NCBI GenBank assembly: GCA_013911885.1
Contig: JACESI010000002.1
Span: 124,001-188,000 of the forward strand
Length of the DNA stretch: 64,000 nt
Origin: Hyphomicrobiales bacterium
Lineage (GTDB): Bacteria > Pseudomonadota > Alphaproteobacteria > Rhizobiales > JACESI01
Direction of reading: 5' to 3'
The position numbers and the translations under genes are program-made. Each line of letters begins with the position of its first letter. Position 1 is the first letter of the stretch. This document shows, piece by piece, positions 1-9,210 of this stretch. The notes under the pieces were generated by a model. It saw only the letters and a list, made by a program, of their open reading frames with translations, was not told where the DNA came from and made no database searches.

Positions 1-1593
1 GTGCGTTCCGCCCTCTCCTTCGTCCCGGTTGATCCCGCATGGCCGGAATGGATCGACCCGTCGGTGATGCGCCTTCGAAGCTTCCCGCCTTTTGGTGCGG
101 CCCTGTCGGCAATCCACTGTCCGCTTGATGCAGCCGTTCTTGAACGGGAAAGCCTGGCGTTTCAGCGGCTTGCCTATGATGAATTGCTGGCGGGCCAGCT
201 GGCGCTCGGTCTCGTGCGCCTCAAGATACGCAAGACACGCGGCATCGTGCGAAAGGGGGATGGCGTTCTTTGCCAGCGCATTGCGGCCGCCCTAAAGTTT
301 CAACTCACCGCCTCCCAGCAGACCGCCATTACGGAAATAGCCGAGGACCTTGCCTCGCCCGAGCGAATGGTGCGCCTTCTTCAGGGCGATGTCGGAGCTG
401 GAAAAACCATTGTCGGTCTCATGGCAATGGCGACGGCCTGCGAGGCGGGCTTTCAGTCCGCATTGATGGCGCCGACGGAAATTCTGGCGCGCCAGCATCT
501 TGCAACCATCCGCCCGCTCGCCGAGGCTGCGGGCATCCGGGCGGAAATCCTCACCGGGCGGGAGAAAGGCGCCGAGCGCCGGGCGATCCTCGAAGCGTTG
601 CTCAGCGGCGATATCGACATTCTCATCGGCACCCACGCGCTGTTTCAGGAAAGCGTCCGCTTCTCCAGCCTTGGCCTTGTCATCATCGATGAGCAACATC
701 GCTTCGGCGTGCATCAGCGCCTCGCCCTCACCCAGAAGGGTGATGCGACCGATCTTCTCGTCATGACCGCGACCCCGATCCCACGGACATTGGTGCTGAC
801 TTATTTTGGCGAGATGGACGTCTCGAAACTGACCGACAAGCCGGTTGGGCGACTTCCGATAGAGACACGGACCATTGCCCTTGAGCGGGTCAGCGATGTG
901 GCCGGGCGCATCAAGGCGGCGATTGATGATGGTGACAAGGTCTATTGGGTCTGCCCGCTTGTCGAGGAAAACGAGGAACTCGATTTCACAGCGGCCGTCG
1001 AGCGCGAACGCACACTTGCAGCCCTTCTCGGGCGGGAGCGGGTCGCACTGGTGCACGGTCAGATGGCCCCGGCAGAAAAAGACGAGGCGATGCGGCGCTT
1101 CCAGACCGGCGATGCCCGCGTTCTCGTTGCAACCACGGTGATCGAGGTCGGCGTTGATGTCGCGAATGCGACCATCATGGTGATCGAACACGCCGAACGC
1201 TTCGGCCTGTCGCAGCTCCATCAGCTGCGGGGGCGGGTCGGGCGCGGCAGCAAGCGGTCAACCTGCCTGCTTCTTTACAAATCACCGCTCAGTGAAGTGA
1301 GCCGCGCACGACTTCAGGTGATGAAGGATACCCAGGATGGTTTCGTGATTGCAGAGGAGGATTTGCGATTGCGCGGTGAAGGCGATCTTCTCGGCACCCG
1401 CCAGAGCGGCATGCCCGGTTTCCGTGTCGCCAATCTTGCGATCCATGCCGATCTTCTGGAAACGGCCCGCGATGATGCGCGTCTCATTCTTGCAAGGGAC
1501 CCGGACCTGAAGAGCGAGCGCGGCGCAGCGCTCAGGCGGCTTCTTTATCTGTTTGACCGCGATGAGGCGATCCGCCTTCTGCGCGCCGGGTGA
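1..1593 (+). CDS. recG: ATP-dependent DNA helicase RecG (5' truncated by window edge)
   Basis: RecG is a superfamily 2 helicase that remodels stalled forks and branched DNA. The 530 codons visible carry the helicase core: Walker A GDVGAGKT at residues 129-136 of the visible part, the DEQH box at 230-233, the TATPIPRT motif just after, and the QLRGRVGRG motif near 405-415. The family is about 690-700 residues, so roughly 160 N-terminal residues (most of the wedge domain) lie outside the window, and the GTG at base 1 is very probably an internal Val. The reading frame is intact to the stop. Its TGA directly abuts the TGA of the convergent DUF502 gene, forming TGATCA. Confidence 0.95.
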   Translation: MRSALSFVPVDPAWPEWIDPSVMRLRSFPPFGAALSAIHCPLDAAVLERESLAFQRLAYDELLAGQLALGLVRLKIRKTRGIVRKGDGVLCQRIAAALKFQLTASQQTAITEIAEDLASPERMVRLLQGDVGAGKTIVGLMAMATACEAGFQSALMAPTEILARQHLATIRPLAEAAGIRAEILTGREKGAERRAILEALLSGDIDILIGTHALFQESVRFSSLGLVIIDEQHRFGVHQRLALTQKGDATDLLVMTATPIPRTLVLTYFGEMDVSKLTDKPVGRLPIETRTIALERVSDVAGRIKAAIDDGDKVYWVCPLVEENEELDFTAAVERERTLAALLGRERVALVHGQMAPAEKDEAMRRFQTGDARVLVATTVIEVGVDVANATIMVIEHAERFGLSQLHQLRGRVGRGSKRSTCLLLYKSPLSEVSRARLQVMKDTQDGFVIAEEDLRLRGEGDLLGTRQSGMPGFRVANLAIHADLLETARDDARLILARDPDLKSERGAALRRLLYLFDRDEAIRLLRAG

Positions 1594-2241
1594 TCACTCG
1601 GCCGCTGCCGCCCGCCCGCCCTTTTCAGTCAGGCTCTTCAGTTGCTCCTGATATTTCGGCGAGACGAGGCCAGCCGAGATCACAAGTTTTGCCGCGTCCT
1701 CGATGCTCATATCAAGCGGAATGATTTCGGACTCGCGTATATATAGAAGAAATCCGGATGTGGGGTTCGGTGTTGTCGGCAAAAATACACCGATGATATC
1801 ATCACCTTCATCACCAGCTCCGGTTTCACCATCAAGTCTGGCGCGGATTTCGCCCTGTGCGGCGGTTGATATGAACACAACGGCAAAAAGACCTTTGCGC
1901 GGATATTCGACAAGGCCCGCACGCTGAAAGCTCTTCTGCTGCTGCGACAGAACCGTTTCGAACAATTGCTTGAGGCCGCTATAGAGATTGCGGATCAGCG
2001 GCATGCGGTTCAACATGCGCTCGCCAGCCGCAATGATGCTGCGACCGAGATAGTTCGCCGTGATGAAACCAAGAAGGGTAAGGCCGACAAAGGCCGCGAC
2101 CAGACCAACGCCGGGGACAGAGAAGGGCAGATAATTGTCGGGATTATAGGCGTGCGGAATGAGCGGTTTGATCTTCTCATCGACGAAAGTGATGAATGCC
2201 CAGGTCAGATAGATCGTGATGCTGATCGGAGCGGCGATCAC
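1594..2241 (-). CDS. DUF502 family membrane protein, start uncertain
   Basis: A 215-codon frame read from a GTG. It encodes an integral membrane protein of the DUF502 family (function unknown). Two hydrophobic segments lie at about 1-20 and 45-70, followed by a soluble C-terminal domain with the family-like stretch FLPTTPNPTSGFLL. The family N-terminus normally has an RLRNYFLTG-type stretch before the first membrane segment. That stretch is encoded here in the same frame upstream of the GTG (2242-2271), yet no ATG, GTG or TTG occurs in that frame before a TGA at 2356-2358. The real start may be the CTG at 2338-2340, or the gene may have lost its start. It is convergent with recG. Confidence 0.75.
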   Translation of the reverse strand: MIAAPISITIYLTWAFITFVDEKIKPLIPHAYNPDNYLPFSVPGVGLVAAFVGLTLLGFITANYLGRSIIAAGERMLNRMPLIRNLYSGLKQLFETVLSQQQKSFQRAGLVEYPRKGLFAVVFISTAAQGEIRARLDGETGAGDEGDDIIGVFLPTTPNPTSGFLLYIRESEIIPLDMSIEDAAKLVISAGLVSPKYQEQLKSLTEKGGRAAAAE

Positions 2242-2462
2242 GAGGCCGGTCAGGAAATAGTTGCGAAGCCGCGTCCAGCCGCCGGTCCCTTTTGTTGGCG
2301 GTGGACTGTCGTATGTGTGCTTTCTGGTCGCGCGTTTCAGTTTGTTCGTTCCCGGTCAGAATTAAGAATGCATGGATGATCCCTCACCCGCTATTAGATA
2401 CCTTTTCCGTGATCGAACCAATAACAAACGCAGGATCTCTCATAATTCCCTGTTCCGGAGGC

Positions 2463-4289
2463 CTACTCGACGGTGACCGACTTCGCAAGATTGCGCGGCT
2501 GGTCAACGTCGGTGCCCATGAAAACGGCGGTATGATACGCAAGAAGCTGGATCGGCACCGCATAGACGAGCGGCGTGATCACCGAGGGCATGTCTGGAAG
2601 GATAATCGTCTCCATGGTATCGACACCGGCAGACTTCATGCCGGTGCGGTCGGTGATCAGAATGATCCGCCCGCCGCGCGCGGCAACTTCCTGCATGTTG
2701 GAGACGGTTTTTTCGAAAATCTCGTCGTGCGGGGCGATCACGACAACGGGCATGTTCTCGTCGATGAGCGCGATCGGTCCGTGTTTCAATTCACCGGCGG
2801 CATAGCCTTCAGCATGAATATACGAGATTTCCTTAAGCTTGAGCGCACCTTCAAGGGCAAGCGCGAAACTCGTCCCACGACCGAGATAAAGCACGTCGGT
2901 TGCTTTGGCGATTTCTTTTGAGAGATGATCGATCGATTTTTCAAGCTGCAATGCCTGCTCGATATAGTCGGGGATTGCTGCAATCGCCTGGACGAGTTCA
3001 GCCTCTGAGCGCGCGTCAATCGTTCCGCGCTGTACACCGGCCAAAAGCGCCAGGGAAAGCAGCGCCGCCAATTGACAGGTGAAGGCTTTTGTCGATGCGA
3101 CACCGATTTCAGGTCCGGCAAGTGTCGGGAAAATCACCGCGCTCTCACGCGCCATGGTCGATTCGGCGACATTCAGAATGCTCGCAATCGGCAGACCGGC
3201 CGCCTTGCAATAGCGCAGCGAGGCAAGCGTGTCCGCCGTCTCGCCTGATTGTGAAATGAACAGGGCCATGCCGTTCTGATCAAGCGGCATTTCGCGGTAG
3301 CGGAATTCCGATGCAACATCCATGTCGACCGGCAGGCGCGCGAGCTTCTCGAACCAGTATTTCGCGACCAGTCCGGCATAATAGGCCGTTCCGCAGGCGG
3401 AGAGATAAATCCGCCCGATTTTGCGAAAATCGAAAGGCATTGCCTCGGGATGCCGCACCTTTCCCGCTTTGACATCGATATAATGATCGAAGGTCCGCCC
3501 GATTACCTCGGCCTGTTCATAGATTTCCTTCTGCATGAAATGGCGGTGATTGCCCTTTTCCGCCATTTTCGCGATCGTCAGCGACGTCTGGCGCGGACGC
3601 AGCACCAGATTGTCGTTCTCGTCGTAAATGTCGATGGCGTTGCGGGTGATCACGGTCCAGTCGCCATCAAGCAGGTAGGTGATTTCGTTGGTGAACGGCG
3701 AAAGGGCAATCGAATCGGAGCCGAGATAATTCTCGCCATCGCCATGTCCAATGGCGAGCGGGCTCCCGCGCCGCGCACCGATCATCAGGTCGTCCTCGCC
3801 CTCAAACAGGATGGCCAGCGCAAAAGCGCCGCGAAGCCGCTTCAGCGCAAGGCGGGCGGCGCTTACCGGTGTCTCGCCACTCGCCAGATGCGTGTCGATC
3901 AGGTGGGCAATCACTTCAGTATCGGTTTCAGACTCGAAACTGCGGCCGCGCGCTTTGAGTTCGTCCTTGATCTCGCGGTAATTCTCGATGATGCCGTTGT
4001 GAACCACCGAAACGCCGCCGCTGGTCTGGGGATGGGCGTTGGCAACGCTCGGCACGCCATGGGTTGCCCAGCGTGTATGGCCGATCCCGATATGGCCCTT
4101 GAGATGGCCGTCTGCGAGGGAATTTTCAAGATTGACGAGCTTTCCTTCGGCGCGGCAGCGGGCGAGCAGACCGTTCTCCAGGGTCGCTACACCAGCGGAA
4201 TCATAGCCGCGATATTCAAGGCGTTTCAGCGCATCAACGAGAAGCGGCGCAACCGGCCGCTTGCCGAGAATTCCCACAATGCCGCACAT
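2463..4289 (-). CDS. glmS: Glutamine--fructose-6-phosphate aminotransferase (isomerizing)
   Basis: GlmS makes glucosamine-6-phosphate from fructose-6-phosphate and glutamine, the first step to UDP-GlcNAc for peptidoglycan and lipid A. The protein opens MCGIVGI, so Cys2 becomes the N-terminal nucleophile of the glutaminase domain (about 1-240). Two SIS sugar-isomerase domains follow (about 280-430 and 455-600), with the SQSGETADT motif in the first. Lys603 sits in the C-terminal tail NLAKSVTVE, matching the catalytic Lys of the E. coli enzyme. Length is 608 residues, normal for the family. It is downstream of glmU on the same strand with a 151-base gap. No glmS ribozyme is expected in this group and none was seen. 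Confidence 0.97.
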   Translation of the reverse strand: MCGIVGILGKRPVAPLLVDALKRLEYRGYDSAGVATLENGLLARCRAEGKLVNLENSLADGHLKGHIGIGHTRWATHGVPSVANAHPQTSGGVSVVHNGIIENYREIKDELKARGRSFESETDTEVIAHLIDTHLASGETPVSAARLALKRLRGAFALAILFEGEDDLMIGARRGSPLAIGHGDGENYLGSDSIALSPFTNEITYLLDGDWTVITRNAIDIYDENDNLVLRPRQTSLTIAKMAEKGNHRHFMQKEIYEQAEVIGRTFDHYIDVKAGKVRHPEAMPFDFRKIGRIYLSACGTAYYAGLVAKYWFEKLARLPVDMDVASEFRYREMPLDQNGMALFISQSGETADTLASLRYCKAAGLPIASILNVAESTMARESAVIFPTLAGPEIGVASTKAFTCQLAALLSLALLAGVQRGTIDARSEAELVQAIAAIPDYIEQALQLEKSIDHLSKEIAKATDVLYLGRGTSFALALEGALKLKEISYIHAEGYAAGELKHGPIALIDENMPVVVIAPHDEIFEKTVSNMQEVAARGGRIILITDRTGMKSAGVDTMETIILPDMPSVITPLVYAVPIQLLAYHTAVFMGTDVDQPRNLAKSVTVE

Positions 4290-4440
4290 TCTATTGCCCC
4301 CTATTGCACACGACCGGAAATGATATCCAAGCGCTTCATAAATACTTGTGTTTTCATGTGGAAATCAAAGTTCATGACAGTGTCTTACAGTCGGAACAAC
4401 GCAGGCAGAAAAACGCAGCAAAAGGCACTTCTCGTTTCTG

Positions 4441-5799
4441 TCATATTTTACGATTCCTGTCGCGGAAGTGGCTTGCCCATCCGGCTTTTTCGACTTGCCG
4501 CCCGCGGCCGACGGCAAGCGCGTTTTCGCTGACATCGTCGGTGATGACACTGCCTGAGCCGACAAAGGCGCCTGAGCCGATTGTAACCGGCGCGACCAGT
4601 GCTGAATTCGAGCCGATGAAGGCATTGGCGCCGATGACCGTTCGGAATTTCGAGAAACCATCATAATTGCAGGTGATGGTGCCTGCGCCGATATTCGCGT
4701 ACTCGCCAAGATCGGCATCGCCGATATAGGTCAGGTGATTGATTTTCGCACCGCGCGCGACATGGGCGTTTTTCACCTCGCAGAAATTGCCGACTTTTAC
4801 ATCCTCGCCGATATCCGCCCCCGGGCGCAGGCGCGCATAAGGGCCGATTTCAGCGCCGCTTGCCACGCTGACGAAAAGGTTCTTGCCAATATCGCCTTCA
4901 AGATAGCAGTTGGCCTTGATATGGACCCCGCTTTCCAGCCGGACGCCGGGAGCGAAGAAACAATTCGGCTCGATCACGCAATCGACGCCGATTTCGGTAT
5001 CATGGGCGAAATAGACGGTCTCCGGTGCGATCAGCGTCACGCCCGCCATCATGAAGGCCTGACGTTTGCGGTTCTGAAAGATGGCTTCTGCTTTCGCGAG
5101 TTCGGCGCGGTTGTTGACACCGAGCGTGTCTTCCTCAGGCCCGGTGACCGCACGCACGACGAGACCCCGGGCATTGGCTATTTCGACAATGTCGGTCAGA
5201 TAATATTCACCCTTCGCATTGGCGTTGCCAATCGCATCGAGAAGCGGGAGCGCGTGTTTCGCCTTGAGCCCCATAAGACCGCTATTGCAGAAGGTGATCC
5301 GGCGCTCCGTGTCGCTTGCATCTTTTTCCTCCCGGATCCGGGCAAGCCGGTCGCCTGACATGATGAGGCGGCCATAGCCTTTAGGGTTGCCGGTTTCAAA
5401 ACCCATCACCGAGACATCCGCGCCCTCATCCAGGCATTCCAGAATCGATTTGAAAAGGCCGGGTGTCACGAGAGGCGTGTCACCATAGGCAATCAGAATG
5501 TCGCCATCTGCGTCGATAAGAGCAGCCCGTGCAGCCAACACCGCGTGGCCGGTGCCGAGGCGCTCTTCCTGAACATAGACGTCAAGCCCGGGGGCAAGGC
5601 TCTTAGCCGTTGAGGCCACGGTTTGTGATCCGTTTCCGACAACCAGAGCGATCTTGTCCGCACCCGCGGCTCTGACCGCGCCAAGGACATGACCGAGCAT
5701 TGGAAGGCCGCCCACCTTGTGAAGCACCTTCGGTAAAGACGAGCGCATACGCGTTCCTTCTCCGGCTGCAAGGACAACGGCGAGAATGGATGCAGTCAT
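4441..5799 (-). CDS. glmU: Bifunctional UDP-GlcNAc pyrophosphorylase / glucosamine-1-phosphate acetyltransferase
   Basis: GlmU acetylates glucosamine-1-phosphate and couples it to UTP to give UDP-GlcNAc, the substrate used by LpxA in the same window. The N-terminal uridyltransferase domain begins with the nucleotide-binding motif LAAGEGTRM (residues 10-18) followed by LPKVLHKV. The C-terminal half (about 240-452) is a left-handed beta-helix of hexapeptide repeats containing the acetyltransferase site. Length is 452 residues, normal. It is followed on the minus strand by glmS, so two consecutive blocks of the amino-sugar pathway are adjacent. It is divergent from the gene at 5890. Confidence 0.97.
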   Translation of the reverse strand: MTASILAVVLAAGEGTRMRSSLPKVLHKVGGLPMLGHVLGAVRAAGADKIALVVGNGSQTVASTAKSLAPGLDVYVQEERLGTGHAVLAARAALIDADGDILIAYGDTPLVTPGLFKSILECLDEGADVSVMGFETGNPKGYGRLIMSGDRLARIREEKDASDTERRITFCNSGLMGLKAKHALPLLDAIGNANAKGEYYLTDIVEIANARGLVVRAVTGPEEDTLGVNNRAELAKAEAIFQNRKRQAFMMAGVTLIAPETVYFAHDTEIGVDCVIEPNCFFAPGVRLESGVHIKANCYLEGDIGKNLFVSVASGAEIGPYARLRPGADIGEDVKVGNFCEVKNAHVARGAKINHLTYIGDADLGEYANIGAGTITCNYDGFSKFRTVIGANAFIGSNSALVAPVTIGSGAFVGSGSVITDDVSENALAVGRGRQVEKAGWASHFRDRNRKI

Positions 5800-5889
5800 G
5801 GTCTACCCTGATTTTGCTGGTCGCGAAATTTCAGCGAATCTCATATCGTTTCTAGCAAAAGAACTTTAACAAGTGGTGGGATTGCTGGG

Positions 5890-6912
5890 ATGGCTGATAG
5901 AACTGGCGCGACGTCGGTGCTCAAAGCCGACAAACGCGAATTTGGCGCTCGCGGTGACATGTCGTTGCGGGCGTCTTCGGTATATCTGTTCTGGCTTGTC
6001 GTCTCAATGGGATCGCTCGTCCTTGCTGCCATTTCCTACATCACGACCGATATCGGCGACCGTTTCGCGGAGGAATTTGCCGGCATCGATGCCAGAACGA
6101 CAGCGAGCGTCGTCCCGATCACGCGCGGAATCACGGTTGCGCAACGTGTCGAGCAGGCCGTCGCGGTTGATCAGCAACAGCAGCGCCGTCAACTCGATGA
6201 TCTGACCCGCGTGTTGTACCGGTTGCGCGGCGAGCAGGCATCACTCACCAACCGGGTGTCCGAAATCGATGCCCTCGTCACTCAGAATCGCAACCGGACC
6301 ACTGCGCTTGAGGAACGTGTTACGGAGGGCTTCGCACAGTTGCGCACCGACGTTTCAGTCGTCAATGTCTCGAAGCTTTCCTTTCCGCCCAATCTCGATC
6401 CGGAAGCAACGCCCGTTTCAGACCCGCGGGGCGAGGCATTGAAAAATGCCGCTATCGTGCCACACACGGTGAAAACCGAGCGTCTCAGCACAGAGACAGA
6501 GGCTTCCGCTCTTTCAAATCCTGAATCCGGCACCGGCGACAACGCCACCGCCGTTGGAAAGTCTGCTTCGAGCAGCTATGCAAAGAGCGTGCGAACCGTC
6601 GCGACGCGCAGCGATGCGCCCGTAGACCCGACTGTCGTTGGCAGTATCGGTCTTGCCGCTTCGACACAATTTGCGATTGATCTTGGCGTCAATCCGACCG
6701 TTGAACGGGCGCAGGATCTTTGGGCGAGTATCGGAAAATCGCATCCGGGCATCCACCAGTCCGCTTCGCCGCGCTATCTTCCGACCGGCAATCAGGAGGG
6801 CGAGACCCGTCTTGTGGTCGGTCCTTACGTCGATGCCAATGACGCGATCAAAGCCTGCGTGGCGCTGCGCCTTGCAAAATCCTTCTGCAAGACCACCCTT
6901 TTCCCGAATTAA
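5890..6912 (+). CDS. Membrane-anchored protein with coiled coil and SPOR-like C-terminus
   Basis: Not assigned to a named family. The 340-residue protein has a short basic cytoplasmic N-terminus, one membrane segment at about 32-52 (YLFWLVVSMGSLVLAAISY), a Gln/Arg-rich predicted coiled coil at about 80-150, a low-complexity Ser/Thr/Ala linker to about 245, and a C-terminal region (about 285-340) with RLVVGPY, a conserved-looking ACVALR helix and a Cys pair that resembles the SPOR peptidoglycan-binding fold. This layout suits an inner-membrane protein reaching into the periplasm, perhaps at the septum; that role is inference. It is divergent from glmU and convergent with ccdA, with 10 bases between their stops. 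Confidence 0.6.
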   Translation: MADRTGATSVLKADKREFGARGDMSLRASSVYLFWLVVSMGSLVLAAISYITTDIGDRFAEEFAGIDARTTASVVPITRGITVAQRVEQAVAVDQQQQRRQLDDLTRVLYRLRGEQASLTNRVSEIDALVTQNRNRTTALEERVTEGFAQLRTDVSVVNVSKLSFPPNLDPEATPVSDPRGEALKNAAIVPHTVKTERLSTETEASALSNPESGTGDNATAVGKSASSSYAKSVRTVATRSDAPVDPTVVGSIGLAASTQFAIDLGVNPTVERAQDLWASIGKSHPGIHQSASPRYLPTGNQEGETRLVVGPYVDANDAIKACVALRLAKSFCKTTLFPN

Positions 6913-6926
6913 GCGGTGCGGCTTAA
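6909..6926. other. Inverted repeat at convergent gene ends
   Basis: TTAAGC, a six-base spacer and GCTTAA form a perfect 6-bp inverted repeat that spans the stop of the 5890 gene and reaches the stop of ccdA. A hairpin can form on both transcripts, but neither side has a real T tract. It may be a weak bidirectional terminator. Confidence 0.3.
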
Positions 6927-7663
6927 CCGACGGTTGCAAGCGCGGGAAAGAAATCGATCAGTAAATTGGAAATCCAGGTCATCGAACCGGTGATGAACAG
7001 GATGCCGCTTGCGACAAGAAGGCCGCCCATTGCCTTTTCCACCGTTCCGAGATGGCTGCGAAACCGCTTCATGAGCGACAGGAAATATTTCGCGAAATAG
7101 GCGGCGAGCATGAACGGAATGCCGATGCCGAGTGAATAGACACCGAGAAGAAGGGCCCCCTCACCGGCGCTTCCTTCTGTACTGGCAAGGGCGAGGATTG
7201 TTGCAAGAATTGGCCCGATGCAGGGCGTCCAGCCAAACGCAAAAGCAAGACCCATAATATATGATCCGATCGGACCAGAACTCACTTTGCTCGCGTTCGG
7301 GCGTACTTCCTTGTACAGAAAGGCGAGTTTGAAGACGCCGAGGAAATGCAGGCCCATGATAATGATGGCGACGCCCGCGATCTGGGCAAGGATTGTCTGA
7401 TTTTTAAGAAGCACCTGACCGATGATCGAGGCACTTGTACCGAGGGCGACAAAAACAGTCGTGAATCCGAGCACGAAGCAGAACGCGACAAAAAGGACAT
7501 ATCCTTGCGAGCGCTCGGATTTCTGGTCGCCGGTCAGCTGGTCGATGGACACCCCTGCCATATAGCAAAGATAGGGCGGCACAAGAGGGAGGACGCAAGG
7601 GGAGATGAAGGAGATGATCCCTCCGATCAAGGCGCCAACCAGCGAAATTTCCATGCCATTCAC
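6923..7663 (-). CDS. ccdA: Cytochrome c biogenesis protein CcdA (thiol electron transporter)
   Basis: CcdA carries reducing equivalents across the inner membrane from cytoplasmic thioredoxin to periplasmic thiol proteins needed for haem attachment to c-type cytochromes. The 246-residue protein has about six hydrophobic helices. The two redox cysteines lie in typical settings: ISPCVLPLVPPY in the first helix and GWTPCIGP in the fourth. Size and motifs match the short CcdA form and not the larger DsbD, since no periplasmic domains are present. It stands alone next to tRNA-Lys. The MNGMEISL start gives the usual short N-terminus before the first helix. Confidence 0.9.
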   Translation of the reverse strand: MNGMEISLVGALIGGIISFISPCVLPLVPPYLCYMAGVSIDQLTGDQKSERSQGYVLFVAFCFVLGFTTVFVALGTSASIIGQVLLKNQTILAQIAGVAIIIMGLHFLGVFKLAFLYKEVRPNASKVSSGPIGSYIMGLAFAFGWTPCIGPILATILALASTEGSAGEGALLLGVYSLGIGIPFMLAAYFAKYFLSLMKRFRSHLGTVEKAMGGLLVASGILFITGSMTWISNLLIDFFPALATVG

Positions 7664-7871
7664 ACTTCAAAAAAGGACTTCGCGTTGCATCGCCCTGAAT
7701 TGCGCGCCGCTCGAAATCACCGGATAAAAGAGGATGTCGAATTTCTGTCATCGGATATAAAATCAGCCGATGCAAGGCAAGGCTGCTAACATCTTCTTGA
7801 GCAGTATAGACGGCTCTCGTAAATGATCTATTTCGAAGAGGCACCCCCTTGTCTTTTTAGCGGCGGGCCTA

Positions 7872-7900
7872 TTGACGGGGTGTGTTTCAACGCTTATCAA
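7872..7900 (+). promoter_or_regulatory. Promoter of tRNA-Lys
   Basis: TTGACG at 7872-7877, a 17-base spacer and TATCAA at 7895-7900 match a housekeeping promoter. The predicted transcription start, about 7907, is some 10 bases before the tRNA 5' end. Confidence 0.65.
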
Positions 7901-7917
7901 GCCGCTCTGTGCTTTGG

Positions 7918-7993
7918 GAGTCCGTAGCTCAGCTGGTAGAGCAACTGACTTTTAATCAGTAGGTCTCGGGTTCGAACCCCGACGGACTCACCA
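7918..7993 (+). tRNA. tRNA-Lys (anticodon TTT)
   Basis: A full cloverleaf of 76 bases. Acceptor stem GAGTCCG (7918-7924) pairs with CGGACTC (7983-7989), followed by discriminator A and an encoded CCA. The anticodon stem ACTGA/TCAGT encloses the loop CTTTTAA, giving anticodon TTT at 7951-7953. The T arm has GGTTCGAACCC. A good promoter lies just upstream. Confidence 0.97.
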
Positions 7994-8061
7994 ACTTCTC
8001 CCGAATTATAAGTTCAGAAAATGCCTCGGCCTGCCTGTTGGTTTCGGGTAGCGCTCATTGG

Positions 8062-9210
8062 TCATGCGCGCATCATTGCGATAATCGTGTCAGCCGCCAT
8101 ATCAGCGGGCGCTTTGTCACCCGGTGTTGCCATGAGGCTTCTGATCGTCGCAAAGGCCGCAAGCTGCGCTGCGCGTTCCGGCGTATCCGATAAAAGCCGG
8201 TCGAGCAGACGCGCAAGGCCCGCAGGCTTGATGAATTCGTCAATATACTCCGGCACAACCGGATAATCGACGATGAGATTGGGGAGGTTGGCGCTCCATG
8301 TGGTGACGAGAAAGCGAAGTCTTCTTGCAATCGGATCAAGCTTGTAGGTCGAAATCATCGGCACGCCTGCAAGCGCAAGCTCCAGGCAGACGGTGCCCGA
8401 TGCCGCAAGTGCCGCATCGGCGCAAGCAAATGCCGCGATCTTCTCCGCAGGCGTTGTCACGATCTTGGGCTGAACCGGCCAGTCCCGAACCGATGCCTCG
8501 ATCAGGGGAAGAAGTCGCGGAACGGCCGGAAGGACGAGGTCAAGATCGCTCCGGCGCTGGTGAAGTTCCTTCAATGTCTCATTAAACAGTGGCAGAAGAC
8601 GCGACACTTCTCCTCTCCGGCTTCCCGGTAAAATCAGAAGGCGCCGCTTTTCATGGGCCGCGCGCTCGCCTTTCTTGCGCGCTGGAAAGGTGCTGAAAAG
8701 CGGATGGCCAACATAGGTCGCCTTTGGTCCGTTGAGTGTTTCGAGCGTCTTCGGTTCGAACGGCAAAAGGGCGAGAACATGGTCGACATAAGCACGCATG
8801 GCCCGCGCGCGCGACGAGCGCCATGCCCAGACACTTGGGCAGACATAATCAACCACGGGAATATCGGGCCGCACGGCCCGCACCTTGCGCGCGACGCGGT
8901 GTGTGAAATCCGGACTATCTATGATGACGAGAATATCGGGCTTCGCATCAAGGACCGCCTCAGCGGTGCGGTTGATCCGGGTAATCAGGGTCGGCAGCCG
9001 GGCGATGACGGCGGAAAAACCCATTACGGCAATGTCGTGCATATCGAAAAGCGAGGTCAGACCTTCCCCGGCCATCGCCTCGCCACCGACACCCTCAAAG
9101 CTTACCTTGTTGCCAAGACGCGCGCGCATGGCCTCCATAAGCTTCGCCCCGAGCGCATCGCCTGAGACTTCACCGGCTATGATGAAAACCTTGCGCAGGC
9201 GATCAGTCAT
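8062..9210 (-). CDS. lpxB: Lipid-A-disaccharide synthase
   Basis: LpxB condenses UDP-2,3-diacylglucosamine with lipid X to form the beta-1,6 disaccharide core of lipid A at the inner face of the cytoplasmic membrane. The start at 9210 (MTDRLRKVFIIAGEVSGD) is chosen because the family begins just before the AGEVSGD motif, here residues 12-18. An in-frame upstream extension would run through the lpxI coding sequence. The LLILPGSRRGEV loop typical of the GT-B fold is present. Length is 382 residues, normal. The start overlaps the end of lpxI by 8 bases, so translation is probably coupled. It is the last gene of the lpx run. Confidence 0.95.
   Translation of the reverse strand: MTDRLRKVFIIAGEVSGDALGAKLMEAMRARLGNKVSFEGVGGEAMAGEGLTSLFDMHDIAVMGFSAVIARLPTLITRINRTAEAVLDAKPDILVIIDSPDFTHRVARKVRAVRPDIPVVDYVCPSVWAWRSSRARAMRAYVDHVLALLPFEPKTLETLNGPKATYVGHPLFSTFPARKKGERAAHEKRRLLILPGSRRGEVSRLLPLFNETLKELHQRRSDLDLVLPAVPRLLPLIEASVRDWPVQPKIVTTPAEKIAAFACADAALAASGTVCLELALAGVPMISTYKLDPIARRLRFLVTTWSANLPNLIVDYPVVPEYIDEFIKPAGLARLLDRLLSDTPERAAQLAAFATIRSLMATPGDKAPADMAADTIIAMMRA

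Noticed and set aside
292..1221. 309-codon minus-strand frame
   Set aside because: Antisense to the helicase motifs of recG, with no recognisable domain.
4290..4440. Possible glmS riboswitch or ribozyme between glmU and glmS
   Set aside because: No conserved core was seen, and this ribozyme is not expected in proteobacteria.
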